Below, in pieces: positions 42,288 to 49,580 of a DNA stretch of 64,000 nucleotides. The stretch covers positions 62,001 to 126,000 of the forward strand of contig NZ_OY782854.1 of NCBI RefSeq assembly GCF_963678425.1, given 5' to 3'. Positions within the stretch are counted from its first letter, which is position 1, and each line of letters begins with the position of its first letter. Made by a program: the position numbers and the translations under genes. The notes beneath the pieces are model-generated. The model was not told the DNA's origin and did no database searches. It was given only the letters and a program-made list of their open reading frames with translations. The stretch is from an uncultured Bacteroides sp. Lineage in GTDB: Bacteria > Bacteroidota > Bacteroidia > Bacteroidales > Bacteroidaceae.

Positions 42288-42689
42288 TTATTTTACTCCC
42301 AATAACTCCACTTCAAAGATCAGGGTAGAGTAGGGCTTAATCTTTCCTGCAGCACGGGTACCATATCCCAGCATGTATGGAATATAAATTATCCAGCGCG
42401 AACCAAGAGGCATAGCCTGCAAAGCTTCCTGCCAACCAGTAATAACCTCATTCACACGAAATGATTCAGGACGTTTGCGGCTAAAAGAGTCGTCAAATAC
42501 CGTTCCGTCAATCAGTGTGCCTTTATAATGCACCTTCACGGTACTTTTCGCAGTAGGCACAGGACCTTTTCCCTGTAAAATGACTTTGTACTGCACTCCG
42601 CAAGGCAGTTCCATAACACCCTCTTCGTTCAGGTTCTCTTCCAGAAACTGCATATTTGCTTCTTTGTAATCTTTATGTTTTAAGCTCAT
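42288..42689 (-). CDS. FKBP-type peptidyl-prolyl cis-trans isomerase
   Basis: A 133-residue FKBP: residues 1-30 are a helical extension (MSLKHKDYKEANMQFLEENL) and the FKBP domain spans about 35-133, with VKVHYKGTLIDGTVFDDSF, the ITGWQEAL loop, IYIPYMLGYGTRAAGKIKPY and the terminal LIFEVELLGV. It speeds proline isomerisation during protein folding. No signal peptide is seen, so it acts in the cytoplasm. Its 3' end is the full version of the fragment at 33172-33243. It has its own TAnnTTTG promoter. Confidence 0.93.
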   Translation of the reverse strand: MSLKHKDYKEANMQFLEENLNEEGVMELPCGVQYKVILQGKGPVPTAKSTVKVHYKGTLIDGTVFDDSFSRKRPESFRVNEVITGWQEALQAMPLGSRWIIYIPYMLGYGTRAAGKIKPYSTLIFEVELLGVK

Positions 42690-42740
42690 AATTGTTTTGT
42701 TTTATTATTGAATTATATCTGTTCAGGTATGTTTTCAGTG

Positions 42741-42748
42741 CAAATGTA
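42741..42748 (-). promoter_or_regulatory. TAnnTTTG promoter box for the FKBP gene
   Basis: TACATTTG on the minus strand, exact consensus, 52 bases before the FKBP start codon. Confidence 0.6.
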
Positions 42749-42832
42749 CTATAATTCCTTATATTTTTGCCAGTTTATTCCTGTCAAGGACTGTAACAAC
42801 CCGGCCTTCAGTTTCGATAATACCTTCATCAT

Positions 42833-42866
42833 AAAAAAAGCAGCAATTTAGTTTGCTGCCTTTTTT
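42833..42866 (-). terminator. Rho-independent terminator after hcp
   Basis: AAAAAAAGCAGCAA (42833-42846) pairs with TTGCTGCCTTTTTT (42853-42866). Read on the minus strand it is a GCAGCAA hairpin followed by seven T, 26 bases after the hcp stop codon. Confidence 0.9.
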
Positions 42867-42891
42867 GAAATATTTCCAGTTTCAGTAGTTC

Positions 42892-44529
42892 TTAATTAAG
42901 TCCAAAAGATTTCATATCTTCTTCCACGGTTGTGATAGTCTGAACACCAAAACTGTCCTGAACAATTTTTAAAAGGTTAGGAGTTAAGAATCCAGGCAAA
43001 GTAGGACCGATATGTGTATTCTTTATTCCAAGATATAGCAGGGCAAGATGAACAATGATTGCTTTCTGCTCGTACCAGGCAATATCAAAGATGATTGGTA
43101 ATTTATTGATGTCGTCCAGATTCAGAACTTCTTTTAGTTTGAGCGCAACTACTGCCCATGAATATGAATCATTACACTGACCGGCATCCAGTACTCTTGG
43201 TATACCGTTAATATCGCCCAATTTCAACTTGTTATAGCGATATTTAGCACATCCCGAAGTAAGAATCACAGTATCTTTTGGCAGTTGTTTTGCAAATTCA
43301 GTATAATATTCACGGCTTTTCTGACGAGCATCACAACCTGACATCACAACCAGTCTTTTTATAGCTCCGGAATTTACAGCTTCCAGAATCTTATCAGCAA
43401 GAGATAAAACCTGATTGTGTGCAAAACCGATAGTTATTTCACCATTCTCAATTTCTGTAGGAGGCGGACATTTTTTTGCCAGTTCTATGATTTCAGAAAA
43501 GTCTTTATGACCATTAACCAGTTTCTTATCAATCACTTTCCATTCGGGCATTCCTGCAGCTCCTGTTGTAAATATCCTGTCATTATAGGTTGTTGTTTTG
43601 CGTGGAGGAACTAAGCAATTTGTAGTGAAGAGAACAGGACCATTAAATGTCTCAAATTCATCAAGCTGGCGGTGCCATGCATTTCCGTAGTTTCCAACAA
43701 GATGTTTGTATTTCTTGAAATGAGGATAGGCATGAGAAGGCAACATCTCAGAATGAGTGTAAATATCAACACCTTTACCTTCGGTTTGTATTAATAGCTG
43801 TTCCAAATCATTCAGATCATGTCCGCTGATCAGAATACCCGGATTCTTTCCAACTCCGATGTTAACATTAGAAATCTCAGGATTTCCAAAAGTGGTAGTA
43901 TTTGCTTTGTCAAGTAAAGCCATCACCTTAACTCCATACTCACCGGTTTTTACAAGCCAGTCGAGCATATCTTTCAGGTTCATAGGTCTGGAGATCATAA
44001 CAAGAGTCTCTTCCATGAAGTTGTATATATCCTGTTCTTCGAATCCCAGATTGAAGGCATGTTCCGCATAGGCTGCAATACCTTTTATGCCAAACAATGT
44101 ATACTGTTTCAATGCACGGATATCTTCGTCTTTGTCAAAGAACAAAGTGCTAACCTGCTTTGCTTTTTCATGAAAGTCTGCTTCGCTTGTTCCTTTCCAG
44201 TCAAGTGCATCATTTTTTTCACTAATATTTGCTTTTGATTTCAGGTTATCCCGGAGAGTGATGCAATCATTGATAGCCTTCATTATTGCAACGTTATCAA
44301 AATTCGCATTTGTGATAGTTATAAACAGGCCATTAGTAATATGTTTACTCTCTATATTGGTATCTATCCCTTTCTTTCGGGCTTCGATAGTTGCAAATGC
44401 AAGCCCCTGACACGCAAATATTAATAAATCCTGAATATTGGCGGTATCTTCTTTTTTACCGCAAACTCCGTTAATGGTGCAGCCCGTATTCTTGGCTGTC
44501 TCCTGACACTGGTTACAAAACATACTCAT
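42892..44529 (-). CDS. hcp: Hybrid cluster protein / hydroxylamine reductase
   Basis: The 545-residue protein starts with the N-terminal cluster motif CNQCQETAKNTGCTINGVCG (Cys5, Cys8, Cys17, Cys23), which is the strict-anaerobe form of Hcp. Ligands of the hybrid 4Fe-2O-2S cluster are visible in ISGHDLNDLEQL, FTTNCLVPP, VMSGCDARQKSREYY, LTSGCAKYRYNKL and DAGQCNDSYSWA. Hcp reduces nitric oxide or hydroxylamine in nitrosative stress. An alternative start is Met3. It is monocistronic and divergent from an AraC regulator that may control it. A near-consensus promoter box CATATTTG lies at 44591-44598 on the minus strand. Confidence 0.95.
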   Translation of the reverse strand: MSMFCNQCQETAKNTGCTINGVCGKKEDTANIQDLLIFACQGLAFATIEARKKGIDTNIESKHITNGLFITITNANFDNVAIMKAINDCITLRDNLKSKANISEKNDALDWKGTSEADFHEKAKQVSTLFFDKDEDIRALKQYTLFGIKGIAAYAEHAFNLGFEEQDIYNFMEETLVMISRPMNLKDMLDWLVKTGEYGVKVMALLDKANTTTFGNPEISNVNIGVGKNPGILISGHDLNDLEQLLIQTEGKGVDIYTHSEMLPSHAYPHFKKYKHLVGNYGNAWHRQLDEFETFNGPVLFTTNCLVPPRKTTTYNDRIFTTGAAGMPEWKVIDKKLVNGHKDFSEIIELAKKCPPPTEIENGEITIGFAHNQVLSLADKILEAVNSGAIKRLVVMSGCDARQKSREYYTEFAKQLPKDTVILTSGCAKYRYNKLKLGDINGIPRVLDAGQCNDSYSWAVVALKLKEVLNLDDINKLPIIFDIAWYEQKAIIVHLALLYLGIKNTHIGPTLPGFLTPNLLKIVQDSFGVQTITTVEEDMKSFGLN

Positions 44530-44701
44530 AGTATTTTATTTTTAGAAGTTAGTATACAATGATTTAGGCTCGAAAACAGTATTCAATAAACAAATATGAA
44601 GATGATTTGTTTATTCATTCCGGACTTTTATATATATGAATAACTTTTCAAAGTTTAAAAGCAAAAATATTCCGATCAGGCCATAAGCTCGGATAATTGA
44701 T

Positions 44702-44709
44702 TATATTTG
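44702..44709 (+). promoter_or_regulatory. TAnnTTTG promoter box for the AraC-type gene
   Basis: TATATTTG matches the consensus exactly but lies only 4 bases before the ATG, so transcription should start at or just after the start codon. This implies a leaderless message or a downstream start. Confidence 0.5.
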
Positions 44710-44713
44710 TAAT

Positions 44714-45604
44714 ATGAATCAGCTCTCAAAAGACATAAGAACTTATACCTTTGCTGAATTTGAAGGAAATAATCCTTCTTTCTCGCTCAGACGGCTTGAG
44801 GATTTGTATCGTATGAAACACGGCGAATCTGATATTCCGCATCGTCATGATTATTATACGATTATTTTTTTTGAGAAGGGAGCCGGAACTCATATTGTTG
44901 ACTTTACAGAGTATCCGATTGAAGATCACAGTATTTATTTTATTATTCCCGGACAGATGCATCAGGTAATTCCTACTTCTGAACCTAAAGGCTGGACAAT
45001 GAAATTTACCGATGAGTTTTTAATCTCCAATTCCATTTCCGATAAACTGATAAATAGTATTTACTTGTTTAATGAATACGGTCAGTCACCTCCGCTGTCA
45101 ATCAATGAAATGCAGATGCCTGTCTATCTCAATATAATTTCTCAGATAGAGTTTTTTTCTAACTCTCTGGAAAGTTATACGCAGGAAGCTGTTGGTGCAC
45201 TAATGAAGCTTTTCTTTATACAAAGCAATAATCATTGTTCTCTGCACAAAAGCAATAATCCACAGTTGCAGGAAACCACCAATCAGCTGTTGCATTCGTT
45301 CAAACAACTGCTGAACAAACATTATGCCTCTATGCATCTGGTGGCCGATTATGCCAATAAGTTGAATGTTACCGCCGATTATCTGAATAAAACGGTAAAA
45401 AGCATTACTGGCAAATCTGCCAAAGATCATATTCAGACTAAAATAATTATCGAAGCAAAGCGTTCACTACTTTTTAGTGAGATCAGCAGCAAAGAGCTGG
45501 CTTACGAACTTGGCTTCGAAGAATCGGCCCATTTCAATAACTTTTTTAAGAAAATTACCAGTCAAACTCCCTCCGAATTTCGGGTTTTAGCACGTCAGTC
45601 CTGA
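44714..45604 (+). CDS. AraC-family transcriptional regulator
   Basis: The 296-residue protein has an N-terminal cupin sensing domain (about 30-120; IPHRHDYYTIIFFEKGAG) and a C-terminal pair of AraC helix-turn-helix motifs (about 200-293; LVADYANKLNVTADYLNKTV, then SKELAYELGFEESAHFNNFF). It binds DNA in response to a small ligand in the cytoplasm. The start at ATG 44714 fits homologues beginning MNQLSKDI. The next Met (residue 34) would cut into the cupin, so a leaderless start is more likely. Downstream, in the same direction, lie pirin and DoxX; upstream and divergent is hcp; either may be its target. Confidence 0.88.
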   Translation: MNQLSKDIRTYTFAEFEGNNPSFSLRRLEDLYRMKHGESDIPHRHDYYTIIFFEKGAGTHIVDFTEYPIEDHSIYFIIPGQMHQVIPTSEPKGWTMKFTDEFLISNSISDKLINSIYLFNEYGQSPPLSINEMQMPVYLNIISQIEFFSNSLESYTQEAVGALMKLFFIQSNNHCSLHKSNNPQLQETTNQLLHSFKQLLNKHYASMHLVADYANKLNVTADYLNKTVKSITGKSAKDHIQTKIIIEAKRSLLFSEISSKELAYELGFEESAHFNNFFKKITSQTPSEFRVLARQS

Positions 45605-45656
45605 TTTTTGCAATCATTCACCTGATTTCATTACTTCGTCAGCCATATTACCGCCG

Positions 45657-45664
45657 TATCTTTG
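45657..45664 (+). promoter_or_regulatory. TAnnTTTG promoter box for the pirin-DoxX operon
   Basis: TATCTTTG, exact consensus, 47 bases before the pirin start codon. Confidence 0.65.
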
Positions 45665-45711
45665 TTACATCAAATTCAAGGAGAGTTTGAACAGTAATAA
45701 AGAACAGAAGT

Positions 45712-46422
45712 ATGAAAACAATATTGCATAAATCAGAGACACGTGGACATGCCAATCATGGCTGGCTCGACACTCGCCATACTTTTAGCTTTGCCGATTA
45801 TTACAACCCTCAACGTGTACATTTTGGTATGCTAAGAGTACTTAACGATGATCGCATAGCACCAGGAGAAGGTTTCGGCAAGCATCCTCATGACAATATG
45901 GAGATAATCTCCATTCCACTTTACGGCGATCTGGAACATAAGGACAGCATGGGCAACCACGGCGTTATCACTACCGGTGAAATTCAGGTGATGAGTGCCG
46001 GGACTGGTATCTTCCATAGTGAGTTCAATAAGAATAAGAATAAAGAAGTCGGCTTACTGCAAATATGGGTACTCCCCAACAAAAAAAATGTAATACCGCG
46101 GTATGATCAGATTACTTTGGCCGATATTCAGAAACCCGATGAATTTTATCAGATACTTTCACCTGACCCCGAAGATCAGGGAGTATGGATATATCAGAAT
46201 GCCTGGTTCCATTTAGGCGATTTGTCTGAAGGGTGGAAAGGAACATACCAATTAAACGATAAGAAGAACGGCGTTTACTTCTTTGTAATAGAAGGAAAAG
46301 TAACAGTTGCCGGACAGGAGCTGAACAGAAGAGACGGACTAGGTGTTAGTGAAGCAGAATCAATAGAAATAACAACATCCGCAAAAACAAAACTGCTGGT
46401 AATGGAAGTACCAATGCAATAA
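45712..46422 (+). CDS. Pirin-family bicupin protein
   Basis: The 236-residue protein has the pirin metal site in the N-terminal cupin: FGKHPHDNMEIISIPL with two His, LEHKDSMGN and QVMSAGTGIFHSEFN with a further His and Glu. The second cupin is at about 150-232. Pirins bind iron; some oxidise quercetin (YhaK/YhhW type), others regulate transcription. Which applies here is unknown. It precedes DoxX by 37 bases under a common promoter, a pairing found in many Bacteroidota, perhaps in redox stress. Confidence 0.92.
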   Translation: MKTILHKSETRGHANHGWLDTRHTFSFADYYNPQRVHFGMLRVLNDDRIAPGEGFGKHPHDNMEIISIPLYGDLEHKDSMGNHGVITTGEIQVMSAGTGIFHSEFNKNKNKEVGLLQIWVLPNKKNVIPRYDQITLADIQKPDEFYQILSPDPEDQGVWIYQNAWFHLGDLSEGWKGTYQLNDKKNGVYFFVIEGKVTVAGQELNRRDGLGVSEAESIEITTSAKTKLLVMEVPMQ

Positions 46423-46459
46423 TCAAGTTGAAAATATAATAATTAAAAAAACAGACATT

Positions 46460-46924
46460 ATGGATGCAATTAAAAAATTCTTAGCAACCGACCAGCAATC
46501 ATGGTCATTATTAGTAGCACGTTTGGCATTAGGCCTTGTTATATTACCTCACGGAATGCAAAAAGCCCTCGGAGCTTTCGGAGGATACGGCTTTTCCGGC
46601 ACACTCGGAGCCTTTCAATCCATGGGAATGCCCCTTCTCTTAGGTGTTCTGGTAATTCTGGCAGAATTTGTAGGAAGCATAGGTATTCTTGCTGGAGCCG
46701 GAACCCGCTTTATGGCTTTCTCTGTTGGTCTCACTATGGCAGGAGCTGCTGTCCTTGGCGGACATATCAACAACGGATTTTTCATGAACTGGTTTGGAGC
46801 GCAAAAGGGCGAAGGTATTGAATACTTCATTCTTGTTGTTGGCTTGGCTCTTGTTCTTCTCATTGGCGGAAGCGGACGCTATGCTGTAGATAATCTTATT
46901 TCAAAGAAATTGAAAACGGAATAG
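46460..46924 (+). CDS. DoxX-family inner-membrane protein
   Basis: A 154-residue protein with four membrane helices (about 15-35, 55-80, 85-105, 118-140) and the DoxX signature LVARLALGLVILPHGMQKAL, where the HG-Q-K stretch is typical. DoxX proteins are inner-membrane subunits or partners linked to oxidative stress and sulfur redox. Second gene of the pirin operon. The last codons and the following 12 bases (46889-46936) are repeated at 58251-58298. Confidence 0.9.
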   Translation: MDAIKKFLATDQQSWSLLVARLALGLVILPHGMQKALGAFGGYGFSGTLGAFQSMGMPLLLGVLVILAEFVGSIGILAGAGTRFMAFSVGLTMAGAAVLGGHINNGFFMNWFGAQKGEGIEYFILVVGLALVLLIGGSGRYAVDNLISKKLKTE

Positions 46925-46936
46925 AGTATAGACAAA
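46889..46936. repeat. 48-bp direct repeat, left copy (doxX 3' end)
   Basis: GATAATCTTATTTCAAAGAA and the following 28 bases match 58251-58298 at 44 of 48 positions, including an identical 18-base end, GAATAGAGTATAGACAAA, which runs past the doxX stop codon. The match continuing beyond the gene shows copied DNA rather than protein-level similarity. Confidence 0.8.
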
Positions 46937-47087
46937 GGGACTAAAATAATAAATAATGGGATTCCAAGAAACTAAGAAATGGTTTTTTAAGCAGGGCTGA
47001 TAGCTAAATTAAATTTAGTCGTATTTCTTGAAGAAGAAACTTATGGAACCTAAAGAGTAGCTTTTATAGAAGAATTTCAAAGTATCA

Positions 47088-48020
47088 TCATATTTTAATT
47101 GTTGATAAATAGTTTTCAATAGCTTCAAATGGTGCATCTTTAAGCAATACTTTTTTATCCTTGTCAAGTAGATATAAGGTAGGAATGGCTTTGAGATCAT
47201 ATAATTCTTTCTTCTGCACAATAGTCCCTTTGTCATAAGCTCTGATCCAGCTGTCTGGTAGTTGCGAATAATTTTTTGACCAGATAGAAAGCTCCTTGTC
47301 AGGGTAAAGAGAAAGTATTTTTAGTTTTTTGTGTCGTAACAGATTATTTAGAACCTGGCTTGAAGCCATTTGTTCCTTTACAACTTTACAATCTCCGCAA
47401 TCCGGGTTATTGAAATATATCAGCGTATAGGAACTATGTATGCAATAAAGCCGTCCTTGTTTGCCTGTAGCCAATGTGTAACGAAAGTCTGCAGCCATTT
47501 TGCCAGGACGGTTTTTTATTGCTGTTTTATAATGGTTTCGGGGCCGAATTTTGTGAGCTTCGTCTATTTTATTTGAGGCTAGTATATTTTTCAAGACAGC
47601 GATGTAGAGAGATTCATTTCTTAAAGGAGAGTTTGGATCGTATAAGTATTTTTCACTCATAGATATAAAGCAGTTATACATTAAGCTATCTGCTTCTGCC
47701 TGGATCATCATATGATTAATGCATTTTATGCTTACAGAATCTGGAACTTGTGATAATAATCCAAGGAAGTTGGTGAATAAATGGTGTAAAAACTTAGGCT
47801 GATTAATAAGAGCAGTATCCTGGAACTTAAAATTATTCCAGTAATTTTCTGATAGGAATTCTATGCGCTGCTCTTCATTTGTGAATATTGAGGGAATTTT
47901 CGGTAAAGTAAAAGAGGACTTTTGTGATACCTCAAGAGGTGATTTTGTATCTTCCTGACAGGGTTTCTTAACGCAACAGGTGAATAATAGGACAGATATA
48001 AATAACAAAATATATTTCAT
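47088..48020 (-). CDS. Thioredoxin-like lipoprotein (DUF5106-type)
   Basis: From ATG 48020 the 310-residue protein has a lipoprotein signal (MKYILLFISVLLFTCC). A helical N-terminal domain of about 190 residues resembles DUF5106, followed by a thioredoxin-like domain with the redox motif CGDC in YFNNPDCGDCKVVKEQM and the cis-Pro segment LKAIPTLYLLDKD. It would act in the periplasm on disulfides or as a reductant. I reject the in-frame ATG at 48110 because a promoter box (48108-48115) and a leader hairpin lie there. It is alone on the minus strand, convergent to doxX. Confidence 0.75.
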   Translation of the reverse strand: MKYILLFISVLLFTCCVKKPCQEDTKSPLEVSQKSSFTLPKIPSIFTNEEQRIEFLSENYWNNFKFQDTALINQPKFLHHLFTNFLGLLSQVPDSVSIKCINHMMIQAEADSLMYNCFISMSEKYLYDPNSPLRNESLYIAVLKNILASNKIDEAHKIRPRNHYKTAIKNRPGKMAADFRYTLATGKQGRLYCIHSSYTLIYFNNPDCGDCKVVKEQMASSQVLNNLLRHKKLKILSLYPDKELSIWSKNYSQLPDSWIRAYDKGTIVQKKELYDLKAIPTLYLLDKDKKVLLKDAPFEAIENYLSTIKI

Positions 48021-48069
48021 TCCAAAATCAGGTATAAATAGCCGTTTATAAATAATAATATTGCTGCTT

Positions 48070-48097
48070 GCTTTCTTCTGTATAAACAGAAGAAAGC
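48070..48097 (-). promoter_or_regulatory. Leader hairpin of the thioredoxin-like gene
   Basis: GCTTTCTTCTGT and ACAGAAGAAAGC form a perfect 12-bp stem with a 4-base loop. On the minus strand it lies directly downstream of the expected transcription start and about 50 bases before the start codon, so it would be a stable element near the 5' end of the mRNA. On the plus strand it is followed by TTTT and could be a weak terminator. Confidence 0.55.
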
Positions 48098-48107
48098 TTT
48101 TAGCATT

Positions 48108-48115
48108 CAAAGATA
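48108..48115 (-). promoter_or_regulatory. TAnnTTTG promoter box for the thioredoxin-like gene
   Basis: TATCTTTG on the minus strand, exact consensus. The expected start of transcription is about 48101, giving an 80-base leader that includes the hairpin. Confidence 0.6.
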
Positions 48116-48555
48116 TTATTCTTATGACTAAAGTTTAATAATCTGAATATGCGATAGATCACTTAAAAAAACAGGACCAAAGTTACTGAAATATTTTATA
48201 TAGTTGTTTTATTCTTTGAATAGTTGAGCTCATTCCGGATATTCAAACTGTTTTTAATAAGAATATCTTACTGATATAAGCAAGATTTACCTAACTTCAA
48301 TTTCTGAATAATCGTTTCTGATATTTAATCGATGCAAATATGAAGAAATCTTTAGAGATATAATTCAATTAAAAAAATGCAACCATTAATTTGCTAATAA
48401 TTGCTTTAATATATCGATGTTTTCATTAATAAGATATGAAAAAAGGTTACCTTATTTTACAGTATAATGGGAGATATGCATTAAGTCTCTTTTTTTATTC
48501 ATGTTTAATAACAATAATTAACGCATATTTATTAATTGTTAATGAATTTAATACA

Positions 48556-48563
48556 TATCTTTG
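48556..48563 (+). promoter_or_regulatory. TAnnTTTG promoter box for the FISUMP lipoprotein gene
   Basis: TATCTTTG, exact consensus, 143 bases before the ATG, which implies a long AT-rich 5' leader. The rest of the gap from 48116 to 48706 is AT-rich with no gene seen. Confidence 0.55.
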
Positions 48564-48706
48564 TTGAATCAATTTGAATTTTAAAAAGCATTATTTGTAT
48601 CTATTTGTTTTTATTCGCATTTGTTTTAGTGTGGATCGATTCTTTTTATGCCTTTTGAATAAAATATTGAAATTCCAAATCAATCCTGAATATTAAAAAA
48701 TTAATT

Positions 48707-49447
48707 ATGAAAAAAAAGTATTTTCTTTTAGCTGTGATTCCTTTCTTTATGGTTTCATGTGGTGATGATTCTGACAAAAAAGTAGACGACGGAACTGGAA
48801 CTCCGGGGTGGACAACTTATGAAGTTTTGAATACAAAAACTGAGTTAGGGTTTTATATACTCGATAGAAATGTTGGGGCTACAGAAAAATATAACGGTGA
48901 TTCAAAGAATCCTAATGCAGCATCAAAAGGTTATTATTACCAGTGGGGTAAGAATACTCCAGTGAAGGTTAATGCTGATGGAACAATAAGTAATTATGAT
49001 AAAGAATGGAATGCTACGGGTGAGACTCTGAAAGACTGGTCAAAAGGTGAGAATACTCCTTGTCCTGCAGGATGGAGAATTCCAAATCAAGCTGAGATGA
49101 AGAAAATAACAGATGCGGCTTGGGCTGATTATGATGGAATGACAGACCAGACTGATGCTGAGTTCCAGGCAGCAAAAGCATTATATAAGAAACTACTTCT
49201 TGCAAGAACCGGATACGTTCGTATCGTTGGTACTGATGTTGCAACTCGTGCTACTGCCACCCCGGGAGTTTATCTTCCAACTGCCGCTTATCTTTGGGCA
49301 GGTGCTCTTAATGCTGATGTACCTTTATCTTCCCGTAGCTTTAAAAATGCATATACATTAAGTGATAATTCAGATATTATGCTAGGGAAAAAAGGTGGTG
49401 AGAATGAAGTAAATGTTGCTATGCCTATCAGATGTATTAAAGACTAA
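48707..49447 (+). CDS. FISUMP-domain lipoprotein
   Basis: A 246-residue lipoprotein (signal MKKKYFLLAVIPFFMVSC, Cys18) with an acidic GDDSDKK spacer. The body matches the FISUMP (Fibrobacter major paralogous) pattern: TELGFYILDRNVGAT, ASKGYYYQWGKNTPV, NTPCPAGWRIPNQAEM and a closing NVAMPIRCIKD, where two Cys likely pair. These are surface or outer-membrane lipoproteins of unknown role. A terminator separates it from the TonB receptor gene, but readthrough could link them. Confidence 0.75.
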   Translation: MKKKYFLLAVIPFFMVSCGDDSDKKVDDGTGTPGWTTYEVLNTKTELGFYILDRNVGATEKYNGDSKNPNAASKGYYYQWGKNTPVKVNADGTISNYDKEWNATGETLKDWSKGENTPCPAGWRIPNQAEMKKITDAAWADYDGMTDQTDAEFQAAKALYKKLLLARTGYVRIVGTDVATRATATPGVYLPTAAYLWAGALNADVPLSSRSFKNAYTLSDNSDIMLGKKGGENEVNVAMPIRCIKD

Positions 49448-49500
49448 ACGTAATTAGTTCTATTCTGAAAATAGAATAGTTACTAATCATACTATATACT

Positions 49501-49540
49501 AACCAGTCTTTGAATTTTTGTTCAAGGCTGGTTGGCTTTT
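49501..49540 (+). terminator. Terminator after the FISUMP gene
   Basis: AACCAGTCTTTGAA (49501-49514) pairs with TTCAAGGCTGGTT (49521-49533) with one bulge, followed by GGCTTTTT. It lies 53 bases after the stop codon and 41 before the TonB receptor start. Confidence 0.85.
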
Positions 49541-49580
49541 TATATATATATATTAATGTTGTTATTTATTCTTTATCTCT

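Noticed and set aside
47088..48110. Longer version of the thioredoxin-like protein starting at 48110
   Set aside because: The extra 30 codons cover the promoter box and leader hairpin, and the lipoprotein signal begins at 48020.
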